This document shows, piece after piece, positions 35,649 to 46,918 of a stretch of DNA of 64,000 nt. The stretch is from Hyaloscypha bicolor E. Taxonomy: Eukaryota; Ascomycota; Leotiomycetes; Helotiales; Hyaloscyphaceae. Within the stretch, counting starts at the first letter, position 1, and each line of letters opens with the position of its first letter. Where the stretch lies: assembly GCF_002865645.1 (NCBI RefSeq), contig NW_020194620.1, positions 1,743,353 through 1,807,352 of the forward strand. The letters run 5' to 3'. The notes under the pieces were generated by a model, which did not search any database, was not told where the DNA came from, and saw only the letters and a program-made list of their open reading frames with translations. The translations under genes and the position numbers were made by a program.

Positions 35649-36202
35649 GGGTGTCGATTGGGGGCCAGACTGGCCACAAATCAAAAGTAGAGGCGCTCGG
35701 ACAGGAACACCAAAACTCCGACTTTTTCTTTAATTTAATTCAATTTTATAAGGAATTAATATAATTTAATACTTGCTTAATTTTATTATAGCGCTAATTA
35801 AGGGCTATTTAAATATAAACTTTTTATAAACTTTGGTTTAGTAATAGCTCTTTAAATTAAAAAAGTTAAATTTTTTACATTTTTAGCCTAAAGGCAAGCT
35901 TAAGAAAGCCTGGAAAGTTAGCGGATAAGTCCCTAAAACTAGATATAAGAACCCTGTAAGCCCATACTTTATAGGGCCTTACAGGGCTCAAAAACTAGAA
36001 CTTAATTAATTAGTATATAGACTCCCTTAAATTAAAGTACTATTTTAAGGAATCTTTTTATTATATGTTAGGAAGCACGTGATTATAGTACAAGGGTTAT
36101 AATATACTAGCTGATACTTATATTAAAAATCTAACTTAAGATTTTAAAAGAGCTTAGGTAGCCAATTACAAGTCGTCAACACCCCTGCCCCAATCGACAC
36201 CC
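35649..36202. mobile_element. AT-rich island bounded by 15-bp inverted repeats (putative decayed transposon or MITE)
   Basis: GGGTGTCGATTGGGG at 35649-35663 is repeated as a perfect reverse complement, CCCCAATCGACACCC, at 36188-36202. Each end is flanked by a run of seven C (left, about 35630) or seven G (right, 36204-36210). If a 12-base insertion carrying an extra GTCGATTG is allowed on the left, the inverted match extends through the homopolymer. Between them, about 35725-36170 is very AT-rich, unlike the flanks, and has no open frame. This fits a small DNA transposon or non-autonomous derivative degraded by C-to-T mutation. No transposase remains and no target-site duplication was established. 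Confidence 0.55.
35952..35986. repeat. Inverted repeat (hairpin) inside the AT-rich island
   Basis: CCCTGTAAGCCC (35952-35963) and GGGCCTTACAGGG (35974-35986) are inverted copies differing by one extra base, separated by ten AT-rich bases. It is the only GC-rich patch in the island. Confidence 0.7.
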
Positions 36203-36586
36203 AGGGGGGGTCGTTTTACATTTTCCCCTCGATCCAATTGAGATGGAAAAGTGGCTATAAGAGAGAACACCCTTTAGTGGTCCCTACCGTTTTAAGAGGA
36301 GTAAGGTAGAGCAAGTAACTTGCAAAGCCAACCATAGACAATAAAAGTGCCTTGGGTTATAACTGGTGTTAGAAATAGGAGAAGAGGAAGCATGACAAGA
36401 TCTGGTCACGTGTCACGATTTCTGCCCCACTTTAGGTTCCGCCTCAAAAGCAGCCCCGCCAAATCCGATCATCCAACATCTCATCAATGCCAATTGGACT
36501 CCAAGCTCCTTGTGTGTAGTTCACGATATTAACCAAATACCCTCATCTTCAAATTCCATCTGGGCAGTGTCTGCGAAGCTCCCAAG

Positions 36587-37461
36587 ATGTCTCCAGCAGC
36601 CATAATCGCACCGTCTATTCTGTCTGCCGACTTCGCGAATCTAGGAGCAGAATGCTCCAAGATGATTGACTCCGGCGCTCAGTGGCTTCACATCGATATC
36701 ATGGACGGGCATTTTGTGCCAAATATCACGTTTGGAGCTCCGGTTGTGACGAAGATTCGAAGTCATGTTGACAAGCCGACCGCGAAGCATGGGAAGGGGA
36801 CCTTTGATTGCCATATGATGATTGCAGAGGTACAGGTCTATATTTCACCAATTGGAAGGTTGTATACTAACCTCTTTTTAATACAGCCAAAGAAATGGGT
36901 CAAGGAATTTCAAAAAGCTGGCTGTGACCTCTACTGTTTCCATTACGAAGCTGCAATCTCTAGCACAGCAGCAGAGAGTCCGGAATCAACGAGCGAACTG
37001 AAGACGAGTCCGAAGGAGATGACTAGATATATTCATGACTGTGGGATGTTGGCAGGCATTGCTATCAAGCCAGATACGAAGGTTGGTGTTTTATGGGAGA
37101 TCTTGGAGACGAAGGAGGATAAGGAACGTCCGGATGTGAGTGATCAGTGCTTCAGGAGTTGATCAGGATCGAGACTGATTAATTGCAGATGGTTCTGGTC
37201 ATGACAGTACACCCCGGCTTTGGCGGACAGAAATTTATGGCTTCAGAGTTACCCAAGGTTGCAGAATTACGAAAACGGTATCCGGACTTGAATATTGAGG
37301 TCGATGGCGGATTGGGCCCTGGAACTATTGACCAGGCTGCCGATGCAGGAGCGAATGTCATTGTAGCTGGAAGTGCTGTGTTTGGTGCGAAGGATCCCGC
37401 GGAAGTGATCGCCAAGCTGAGGGAAGCTGTTGACAAAAGGAGAGGGAAGGAATCGTTGTGA
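36587..37461 (+). CDS. RPE1: Ribulose-phosphate 3-epimerase
   Basis: Three exons: 36587-36829, 36887-37135 and 37189-37461, 254 residues, introns 57 and 53 nt. It interconverts ribulose 5-phosphate and xylulose 5-phosphate in the non-oxidative pentose phosphate pathway. The TIM-barrel motifs are clear: [14 protein letters not shown] (Ser-binding start), [18 protein letters not shown] (metal ligands His and Asp), FDCHMM (His), [14 protein letters not shown] (catalytic Asp region precedes) and [12 protein letters not shown] (catalytic Asp). The protein is longer than the usual 225-235 residues because of a Ser/Thr/Glu-rich insert (about residues 103-122, [17 protein letters not shown]). Location should be cytosolic. 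Confidence 0.95.
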
Positions 37462-38189
37462 TTCCGGTGTTGAATTGGGAAGCTAATCAAGATGACTGGA
37501 CATGGGGCCAGGTTGAGAAGAACCAAAAGGTCAAGGGGAAGGGAAGGAGCAGAAGAAGTAAGGCTGACTAGAGTTCGCTACGACCAATGACGATGAACAT
37601 AATTCGAGAATTCAAGCCGTTCTGACTGCATAGAATTCATGCAGCCAACTGCAGATTGTGGTTTCTGTTGCCCCAGGTATTTCCCAAGGTACGAATATGC
37701 TCTGGACGAACTTACCAGTAGGCGTCTCACCGGCTATGAGCTATTCTTTGTTCAGCTCGGACTAAACTCGTCAAATCTTCTCCACCTGATTGGATTGGCC
37801 AAGCCGTCACACCCGCAGTCCGACCGGCTCCAACTTAAGGGATTTGAAGAGGCCCGTATTTCTTATAAAAAGAGGAACACTTGTTCCCTGCTATGGATCC
37901 CGAAAGATCACCGACTAATCAATGCCGAATGATTGGCTGTTTCTCATCGGATCTGGGGTCGTGGCTTCGGGTCGTCATATTGCGGGGTCATCCCTGAGCC
38001 GTGGCGCTAGAGCACGGCCATTTTGAGCGGCATTTCAAGGGAATTCACATCGCCAACTATAATTGAACCTCCTCTTTCTTTATGTTTTCTATATGAACAT
38101 CCACGCAACCTCCATGTTCCAATATTTTATGATATATTGAACCTTTTCTCTCCTCGTCGGAATCTCCCACAGCTAGCCTCGTCACAACG
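37462..38189. other. Intergenic region, RPE1 3' to P450 promoter
   Basis: 728 bp. A TATGATATATTGAACC stretch at about 38128 is a possible TATA region for the P450 gene. A 97-codon frame at 37639-37932 has no recognised motif. Confidence 0.35.
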
Positions 38190-39810
38190 ATGGCGGTGAC
38201 AGACATCATTCTCACTCCCTGGACAATACCCATCGCCCTTCTACTCTTCTTCGTTGTCCCTTACTTCACTTCCAACACAGAATTGGGAGATATCCCAGGT
38301 CCATTTTTTGCCAAGTTCACAAGACTATGGTTGATGCTCCAGGCTCGACAAGGGAAGAGATATCTTAGCGTTGATGAAGCCCACAAGAAGTATGGGAAGC
38401 TTGTCAGGATCCAGCCAGACCATGTTAGTGTAGCAGATGAGTCTGCTATCCAGGAAATCTATGGCCATGGGAATGGTTTCTTGAAGTCGTGAGTATATCA
38501 AGTGCCTCAGATTCTCCCATATAACAGGGTACAATAAGTAAGATTATTGTTTTATCTTATATTAACATTATTCTTTCCGCAGTGACTTCTATGATGCTTT
38601 CGTCTCAATTCAACGAGGTCTCTTCAACACAAGAGACAGAGCAGAACATACACGGAAGCGGAAGACAATTTCACACACCTTCTCCACCAAAAGTATCGGT
38701 CAATTCGAAACCTACATGCATCAAAACCTCGACATCTTTGTCAGACAATGGGACACACTAAGTAACAATTCTCACGGCCAATATGCCAAAATCGACTGCC
38801 TCCACTGGTTCAACTACCTCGCGTTCGACATGATCGGTGATCTAGCATTCGGCCAACCCTTCGGCATGCTAGAGAAAGGCAAGGATATCACCGAAATCAG
38901 AATGACGCCCGACGCACCCATCAGCTATGCCCCAGCGGTCCAAGTCCTGAACCGCCGTGGTGAAGTGTCTGGAACCCTCGGCTGTCTCCCGCAGCTCAAG
39001 CCATATGCCAAATACCTTCCCGACCCATTCTTCAGCCAAGGACTTGAAGCTGTCCAGAATTTGGCTGGTATTGCGGTGGCACGAGTCAGCCAACGGCTAG
39101 ATGGGAAGCAAGACCCTGGCCGTGTTGATCTCCTCGCGCGACTTATGGAAGGCAAAGACGAGAAAGGCGACAAGCTTGGCCGCGAAGAACTCACTGCCGA
39201 AGCACTCACTCAGTTGATCGCCGGCTCCGATACAACATCAAACACTTCCTGTGCGATCCTTTACTGGGTGTGCAAGACCCCTGGTGTGTTAGAGAGGCTG
39301 CAGAAAGAGCTCGATGCTGCCATCCCAGAGGGTCTTGGTATGGATGTTCCAACATTTGAAATGGTGAAGGACTTGAAGTATATGCAGAATGTCATCAATG
39401 AAACTCTGCGCATTCATTCTACCTCCTCACTTGGCCTTCCTAGAGTTGTGCCTCCTGGAGAAGGCATCACGATTCTAGGCCACCACTTCCCAGCTTACAC
39501 CGTGCTCTCCGTACCAGCATACACAATCCATCATTCAAAGGAGATCTGGGGACCCGATGCGGATGAGTTCAATCCTGATCGCTGGAACGATTTGACAGAT
39601 AGGCAAAAGATTGGGTTCATTCCCTTCAGCTATGGCCCGAGATCTTGTGTTGGACGAAACGTGGCGGAGATGGAGTTAGCGCTCATTGTAGCGACTACTT
39701 TCAGGCGATACGAGTTTGATCTTTACCAGAACACGCTGGAAACCAGAGAGGGTTTCTTGAGGAAGCCATTGGAGTGCATGGTAGGGATCAAGAAGAGGAA
39801 GAATATCTGA
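38190..39810 (+). CDS. Cytochrome P450, CYP53-like (benzoate 4-hydroxylase type)
   Basis: Two exons, 38190-38488 and 38583-39810, 508 residues; the 94-nt intron splits a Ser codon in NGFLKS|DFYDAF. An N-terminal membrane anchor (WTIPIALLLFFVVPYF, about residues 11-26) and the proline hinge IPGPFF place it in the ER. The I-helix AGSDTTSN, ExxR in NETLRIHS, PERF-region NPDRWND and heme loop FSYGPRSCVG (Cys about 455) are intact. Blocks such as FLKSDFYDAFVSI.RGLFNTRDRAEHTRKRK strongly resemble CYP53 enzymes, which para-hydroxylate benzoate and help detoxify plant aromatic acids feeding the beta-ketoadipate pathway. The substrate is inferred from family. Confidence 0.88.
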
Positions 39811-40259
39811 GTTGATGGTACGGAGTTCTGAGGCATTCTGGTTGCATCTATGGGCTTGCACAATGAAAATAGTTCGTCATCTATCTGTTCAAGTATTTGC
39901 ATCTCAATCTTCTGAAAGCAGATGGTTCATTGTTAGTGTTTTGTTCTCCTTGTCCTGAGGGTGTAGATTGATGTCGAAGGTTTTATTCGGAGCCAGTTCC
40001 CCCTTTTATTAAGCGACGACACACGTCACTTCCCCTTTGGCTACAGAAAAGTCTCATTTCGGGCCGCAGGCGCAAGTGGCCACATAAATTTCCCGACCTG
40101 CTTCGGTAAACCGCCCTTTTTCCTTCATCAACACCAAGCCTGGTCTCCACTTCCCCAACTTCGTCTTCAACCGAAATTATCGAGTCCACGGCCTTACCAT
40201 TAGCTGACGACGATTCTGTGATTCCCGTCCAGCCCTAAATACTTTCACAATTACCCCCA
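39811..40259. other. Spacer downstream of the P450 gene
   Basis: 450 bp including the P450 3' UTR; no feature recognised. Confidence 0.35.
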
Positions 40260-41253
40260 GAGAGACTCACCATGATTTGGGTGTACCTCCTCGAAATTAG
40301 ACACACAATCGTACCGCGACGGCAATATGTCAAAAGTCGAGATCCTTGAGGACTGCCCAGTCGTGCTTCACATGTGTCACGCAACCAGAGAGTTGGCACT
40401 CCAAAGGTACTGAACCGGAAATGAAAGCAAAGGGATGGGACATCGCTAAATACCAAACTTTCTGTCAATTGCTATCTTTCCTGAGAAGACATGGCGTGAA
40501 ACCGGCGCGCACAGTCGGGGACATGTTTACTCAGATCCTGGCATACATAAAGGATCACTGTGGCGAAGTCGAGAAGATCTCGAACTTCGCCCAGTACAGC
40601 AAATGATGACGACCTGTCATATCTCCTTGCTGGTTTGGTCCAACTTCTGATACCCGCCTGGTCAGACCTTTTCAACACAACACCCAAGATAGATATGGTT
40701 TCAAGAAGATGCCATTTATCAAAGATCCCCAGCTGAAGTTCCTTGCGATCAAGTTGCTACCTCAATCCGAGCACTTGCTCGTGAAACAAAAGCAGATTGG
40801 CATCAATTGGCACTTCCCAATCTTGTATTCTGCTTGGCCTATTGATCACCTTTTGCCGATAAATGGAGAGTTGCAGGAGATTTTGCCTTTTTATATTTAT
40901 TACAGTCGCTGACGCTGCTATTTCCCAGAAAACGTGAGATTATAGAAGTTGCTCGAGACACCGAGGGCCTTTTGAAGGCACATGTAAGTCACTAGGAATG
41001 GTCCTTTGCTTTGGACACTAAGTCGGAGCAATTTCGTGAAGAAATGGGTGCCCAATGGTCAAACGTCACCTGGCGAGTAACGGTGCCTGCTAAGCTATCC
41101 TTGTGGATTCTCGCGATCCTAGACTGGGAGCAAGAGGAACGGCAGCTTCGTATGGACAACCTGGACGTTGGCTCCAAAGTGGAAGGAAGTCGAAGACAAA
41201 CTTTTTCCGCAGAGAAATTCGATACCACAAAAGAAGCTATTGGAAAATGGTGA
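40260..41253 (+). pseudogene. Decayed gene with a 2EXR-like N-terminus
   Basis: Protein-like text lies on the plus strand but in shifting frames. LLEIRHTIVPRRQYVK (about 40285-40340) and PVVLHMCHATRELALQRY (about 40350-40410) match the two ends of the fungal 2EXR domain but need a frame change between them. Further on, LSYLLAGLVQLLIPAWSDLF (about 40615), SIRALARETKADWHQLALPN (about 40765) and LSLWILAILDWEQEERQL follow in order. Interruptions include a TGA near 40850, and a GTAAGT...AAG intron-like segment at 40985-41028. Function of 2EXR proteins is unknown. The reconstruction is tentative. Confidence 0.4.
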
Positions 41254-41760
41254 TGGACGCATATTCCTGGCCGCTCTGGAGATAATGCGCTCACTGGATT
41301 GTCGTTTGGTTCTTCTTGCTGTGGTATAGAGTCGGCAACGACTTCACCAACATCGAGTGTTAAGGGATTTGGGACTTAACATAACAGAATTTCATTGTAC
41401 ATAACTCTAAGTCCAAAGATCGGGCTCAGCTTTGATTTGGGATATTGGAATTAGTGGCGCTTTTTCTGTCTGCGTCGAGACAGATGAAACGTTGATATCA
41501 ATTTCGAAATTTCTCTGCTTGAAGCCATACAAATATGAACACAAACTCAAACGGCAGATGGGAACCTTGTTCCAAAGGATATGACATGCGCACCATAGCC
41601 TAGGTCGAAGCAGTTCAGGATATGGGTCGGTTTATTGGTCTATGTGCATCGCAATCTTGTCTTTGTATGCTACGCTCGACGGATGAAAGGACATACGAAA
41701 ATGTCGAAGGGGTATACCGTGCCACCAAGATCAGAAACTCCTAGCAATCGCTTTCTATAC

Positions 41761-43080
41761 TCAGATCTCGGTCTTGGCAAGCTTGTCAGCGACCGCATCG
41801 ACCTCGCTATCGTCCTCCTGGGCAACTGGCTCTTCTTGAGCTTCCTCTGCCTCCTCCAAAAGCTTCTCTCTCAACTCCTCGGCTTCCTCTTCCTCTTCCT
41901 CCTCCTCGGACTCTTCATCGCTTTCGTCTTCGAGATCGCTGAGACTGTCAAGACCCCAATCATCTTCCATAATGACTTCGCCAGCCAACTTCTCCTTACG
42001 CTCCTCCAAAAGCTCTCTCAAGATCATGATCGACTGATCCTCCTCAGAGAACTTGTTTCCGTTGAGCTCGATCTTCTTCAATGCCGGCAAGGCTTTCTTA
42101 GCTGCATTCGTAAAAGCTTCCAAACCCTTCGCCGTGATATCATTGTACTGCAATCTCAGCGTCTCAAGTTTCTTATTTCCTCCCTTCGCCAACGCATTAG
42201 CAACGGCCACACCACCCTTGGCGCTCAACAACGAATCTCCAACGCCAAGTTCCTGAATCTCAGTCCAACCAGGGGCAACAGTCGCTAAAGCCTTGGCACC
42301 AAGTATCGTGAACGTATTATCCTGTAAATCCAGCACCCTGATACCCCTCGCATGTCTCAGACCGTCTGTAAGAAGGTGAGAGATACCCTCTTGTCGAATA
42401 CCATTCTGAACCATCTTGACCTCCTTAACACCCGTGTGCAAGCTATATGCTTTCGCCCATGCTGTCATGCTACCGTTTTCGAGTCGATTGCGGCCACAGA
42501 TTACGGTCTCAAGATCTGGGACTTGCTTTCCTGCTTTCCGTGCCTCCTCTTTCTTGGCATGCAAAGCAGAAAGCGCATCTGCAATCAAGATTCCGGCATG
42601 AGGACCAAGTCCATTATTATTGAGGATGAGATGTTGAAGAGGCACGTGCGACGAGAGGAAGGCCACAAGGGGAGCTTGGGTGTTCAGTCCAAAGGCGTTA
42701 TCGTTGAGATTGACAGTATGCAGTTTCGGTAAGGTGAGCAGTGATGTAAGGAGATGGGAGAGTGCTTGTGGGATTTCGTTGAGGAGTCGTCCTGTAAATA
42801 TATCTGCCAGGTTCGCGATCTATCCGAAGAGTCGGTCAGCGCAAGCTCTCATGTATGCGAGTATAATATGGAGATGGGATCACACCTGTAATAACTTCTT
42901 GGTTTCCAGAACCTCTCCGAGCACTTTGCAGGCCTCCACTCCCAAAGTATTCCCCAGCAATCGAATCTCCTCCACGTCGTCCATCTCTCTGAGGGCCTTG
43001 ATATGTACCTCAACATCCTCCTTCGTGTCCAGCTTCAACCCCTTCCCCTCTAGCGAGAAAATTTTCGTCTTTGGTGCCAT
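41761..43080 (-). CDS. RNA1: Ran GTPase-activating protein 1
   Basis: Two exons, 43080-42886 and 42819-41761, 417 residues, with a 66-nt intron splitting KKLLQ from IANLADIFTGRL in phase 0. RanGAP stimulates GTP hydrolysis by Ran in the cytoplasm and so sets the direction of nuclear transport. The leucine-rich repeats are clear: IRLLGNTLG, LHTVNLNDNAFG, LQHLILNNNGLG, ICGRNRLENGSM (carrying the conserved Arg-Asn region), VLDLQDNTF, LETLRLQYNDI and KKIELNGNKFSEED. The C-terminal 60 residues are a strongly acidic Glu/Asp tail, as in yeast Rna1. The gene starts 260 bp from the divergent COX17. A 217-codon frame on the other strand is its antisense shadow. Confidence 0.93.
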
Positions 43081-43340
43081 ATTTGCAAAGTGTGGTGTGT
43101 TCAGTGAAGTTGTGGAATTTTCGAGAGTAAATCTTGTTTATGGCTGCTGGCGAAATTGAAGGTTGGTGGGGCAAGAGCGGTTATTGACTTGAAAGCTGAA
43201 AACAGCCTAGCCCCGGAACTGGCAAAACTTATCACCGTGACATCTTTAAATGTCGCATTTGTCATTCGCAGAAATCGTCGAGGACCAACATTTGGATGTA
43301 CTACTACCAGAGTCTACAAGTTGCGGATACGAAATATTCA
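43081..43340. promoter_or_regulatory. Shared divergent promoter, RanGAP / COX17
   Basis: 260 bp between start codons. A 40-codon upstream frame (ATG at about 43251, MSHLSFAEIVEDQ) overlaps the COX17 start in another frame and could act as a uORF; this is speculative. Confidence 0.45.
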
Positions 43341-43674
43341 ATGGCTTCCAAATCAATCTCAATGCGTAAGTAGCCCAAAACAAACGCAGAATTCCTGGCT
43401 TACAAGTTCCAGAGACCGCCACTGGCGCAAATCTGGGGCAAGATGTCAAGCCAGCAGGTCAAGCTGCTGCCAACGTCAAGGTGACTGGTTCTTCCGGACC
43501 TACTGAAAGAGGAATTTTGACAATCAATAGCCATGCTGTGTATGCAAAGACGAGAAAGCTTTCCGAGACGAATGCATGCTCTTCAGCAATGCCAAAGATC
43601 CCCAAAAAGACTGCGCTTCAACAATCGATAAATATAAGAGTTGTATGGCAGGCTTTGGATTTCAGCTTCCTTAG
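43341..43674 (+). CDS. COX17: Cytochrome c oxidase copper chaperone Cox17
   Basis: Three short exons: 43341-43365 (25 nt), 43413-43480 and 43531-43674, 78 residues, introns 47 and 50 nt. Exon 3 is diagnostic: PCCVCKDEKAFRDECMLFSN, then DPQKDC and STIDKYKSCMAGFGF, with the Cu(I)-binding CC-x-C and the twin CX9C pair of Cox17. The protein carries copper in the mitochondrial intermembrane space to Sco1 and Cox11. The first intron has GTAAGT at 43366 and a CTTAC branch-like site ten bases before the acceptor; the second runs from GTGACT to AATAG and joins AANVK to PCCVCK in phase 0. Exons 1-2 are less certain than exon 3. The gene converges on SEC10 306 bp away. Confidence 0.85.
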
Positions 43675-43980
43675 CGAATCTTGGGGCTGGAAGAATTGTA
43701 CTGAGAAGCAATTAGACTTGTACAATACAAACTGGGGCGTTGCATTGCTACGGCGCATTGGGATTTAGGTGGAGATTTTGGGATCAGGGAATCACAACTC
43801 TTGAAAAGATCACAGGATCTGAAGGATATCAAAGCTTTGAGATCATCGTTATTTCACGGGTCTACTATATGCCCATGCAAGGTGAAATCCAGCGTTCATA
43901 GGTCCATCCTTAAATGCCCAATCTTGGCCGAACTCTCCGGACGCCCTATTTTGGAAAATGCCGTGTCGAAAAAATTGGTA

Positions 43981-46592
43981 TCATAGCCCAGCAAGTACAC
44001 TCTGGATTCCTACACTTCCTGAATCATCTCTTCTCATCACGAATGCCCTGAAATCAGTCTTCTGCAGCTTCTTTCCAGCACCGCCTGGTGCAAAATTGCG
44101 TGACCTCTCACGAAGAGCTTCTGGCCCAATGATGAAAATGTTGCCAATTTCGCTCAATATCTCCACACCACCTTCGGCTTCCTTGCTCAGGGTCAATGTC
44201 TTCAGAGTCGACACATATTTCGAAATATCCTTGGTGACCATCAAACCACCTGTAGCACTCACTTGAAATTTCTTGAAATGCTCAAATAACAGATCTCGAA
44301 TACTGATCGCAACCTCACTGCTGAAAACTTCTAAATTCTGGCCATCAATTGCCTGGGAGACGAGCGAATTGACTCGATTGAGGAAAGCGCAAATTGAGGA
44401 ACATGTTGCAGTCTGCAGTGTTTCGGCGAGATCGGTGTCTTTAGGACGGAAATCCGCCTTCTTCTGCCCTGCTAACAGTTTGGTGACCCAGTTCAGGACC
44501 ACAGCGATCGTACTGCGCATGATATTATTGGTCTTTGACTCAATCCTCTCTACCCCAGACTTCGTCTGAATCTCCATTGCTCGTCGTACTGTAGTGTTTG
44601 ACTCGGCCAGACGGATCAAAACGGTGTTGATGAAACGTGACATAATGTTGGTTATTGTAATTGCTGGCTGCAAAGAAAGAAGATAGCTCATATCAGGCTC
44701 AGTTCTCAAAGTTTCTTGCGCAGTAGCTTGATCGACAGCCGCGTCTAGAGCTGTCTCAATATATACCTGACCCATACTCGTCAACAGCAGATTGAGCAGA
44801 GCAGAAACGTCCTTGGGAGTATCACTGCCGCTACCAAGTTCCAAAGCTCGTCGAACCCCCTCCGCAAGCCATTTGAGCATACGCTTAGAGTTTGGGACGC
44901 TGAGAACTCCATCTTCATCCGAGACCTCGATCTCGTTCTTGTTGTTGTCGGTGTCGCGAAGTCCAGCAACTCTCAACATCATGGCCTTTTGAGTTGGTGT
45001 AAGTTCTGACGAATCTAGACGGTCGATATAGGCATCCTTTGCGGTCGCTAATAGCTGCGTACCCTGCTGAGCAAGTGATGCCATGAATCCAGTCGGAGTC
45101 TTCTTTCGCCGTGAGTGGTAGATTGTGAATTTGAAGAGCAAGGAAGAATACAATTCTTCTAAACTCTTTCTTTCTCGATCGATGTAGGAATTTCCAACCA
45201 AGTACGGAACGAAAAGCTCCTCTAATTGTTGGTCCAGGCTGAGAGCAGTCTGAGCTGAACACGGTTCCGGATGTTCTGTCAAGCCGTGCGTCTTCAAATC
45301 CTCAATCAAGTTATTGATATAACTCCTCGAAGCATGCAATGAACGTAAAAAAGCGAGTGATGATATCGTATCGGCCTTCTCCAAGACCATCTCCAGTCGT
45401 TGTTGTATCGACTGCTGGAAGACTCGTTGGATGAATTTGGTCAAGACCACTTCGTAATAGGGGAAAGCCCGCTTGATGATGAAAGACTCATCTTGCATGA
45501 CTACCCTGATTTCGTCGATCAGTGACTGCAAACTGGGCTCAACACCTGGGGGATCCGAATCCGGATCTGCAAGTTTTTCCCAAGTTTCATTGTCCGTTGT
45601 GACCTCTTCAGTGATCAGTTGACTTCGGTCAATGAAGAACTGATGCTGGTTGACGAATAATGCAACCACACTTGATCCTCCATTGAAATCGTGCAGAACC
45701 TTGGCACACTCCAACATATCATCGAAGTTCTGCCTTCGGTAACTGTCATCGAATTGCTTCAAGAGGTCCTTCTCCAGAGTTTCTGAGAACTTTTCGATCA
45801 GCTCCCTGGTGTTATGACCTCTGTAACCAACAACACCATTCGTGATTCCATTGACTTTCTTTGTGCCATTCGTCTGGGTCCATGAGGCAGGATCTAATCT
45901 TTGGCTCATCTTCATCAGTTGCCGCGCGATGACAGCGCAGCGGACTTTATTCTCCCCACTACTCTGTCTCCGGATCATCTCATCGAGTGACGTGAGCCGG
46001 CCCTCTTCGCTAACCTCCATCCAGCATTGTATTAAGAAAGTTGCGTCCAGTGCCCGTCGTCTTTGCTTGTCCAACTCCTCCAACCTTTCACCGATCTGAA
46101 CAGCAATCAGCCCTCCCGCATCAGATGGTCGGCGCCCGTTCTTGTCTATTCTATTGATACCGTTTGGTTGATTGAGAGAGATGTCCAGTGCATTAAAGGA
46201 ATCTATTGACTGGTCGAGCTTCCTTCCCAGTGTATCTAGTGTTGTATCGTGTTGTATCTCCGCTCGCCGTACAGATGTAAGAAGGTCGGTTTCCACTTCC
46301 CCTAGTTCTTCTGAAAGGCTTGCAAGTTGCGATAAAGCGTCTTCAATCTGTTAGCATGTGCCTACACGGTGGGTAGGGGCGCAATACTTTCAAAGGTCCT
46401 TATTAACGGTTTCGGATCGAACGCCTGCTGGGCCGGTCCTGATCGTCGATTGACGGGGATTGCACTCTCTGCAAGGTCTTCGATAAAGTCCCTTACAATG
46501 AAGTCTTTATTCGAGAAGTTCTCCAAGGTGAAGCTGGGACCTTTGGGGAAGATCGAGCGCCCGCTTCCAGTGCCACTGATCAAGGACGCCAT
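43981..46592 (-). CDS. SEC10: Exocyst complex component Sec10
   Basis: Two exons, 46592-46388 and 46340-43981, 854 residues. The 47-nt intron joins PLIRTFE to NALSQLASLSEELGE in phase. Sec10 is a subunit of the octameric exocyst, which tethers secretory vesicles at growth sites such as hyphal tips. The N-terminal coiled-coil region (FTLENFSNKDFIVRDFIEDL; LASLSEELGEVETDLLTSV) precedes blocks typical of Sec10: ARQLMKMSQRLDP, NTRELIEKFSETLEKDLL, MLECAKVLHDFNGG and VNQHQFFIDRSQLI. The long helical C-terminal part includes LLFEHFKKFQVSATGGLMVT and NIFIIGPEALRERSR. Length fits fungal Sec10. The gene shares a 326-bp divergent region with NUS1. Confidence 0.92.
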
Positions 46593-46918
46593 TGAATACT
46601 CTGAAGAGCACCCAGAGGCTCTGCACTACATCGAGGCCTGCAAAGCTCCGTCGTTCATAAGCTTCGTCAACACATAGGAGCTATGCGCTTTACAAGTGTA
46701 ACATTGGTGAAGTCAAATGGTCGTCGTGTGCAAATGGATGTGAGAAGGGCAGCAGGTTCCATCGGTGTTTCGCTTCGAACCTCCGATGTCCTCCCTTGCA
46801 CTTTCAGCAGCCTCCCAGAATCTCCAGATCTCACCACCAGGCACTTCTCAACAACCTGGCAACATCTCCCTCTCATTTCTCAAGTTCACCACTCTCATTA
46901 CTGGGTACTCTCCACAGC
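46593..46918. promoter_or_regulatory. Shared divergent promoter, SEC10 / NUS1
   Basis: 326 bp between start codons. Open frames on the plus strand beginning at 46683 and 46765 overlap the NUS1 start in other frames; they look like 5' leader sequence rather than genes. Confidence 0.45.

Noticed and set aside
41635..42288. 217-codon open frame on the plus strand
   Set aside because: It is antisense to RanGAP exon 2; its Leu/Phe/Ser richness mirrors the acidic Glu/Lys-rich tail on the other strand.
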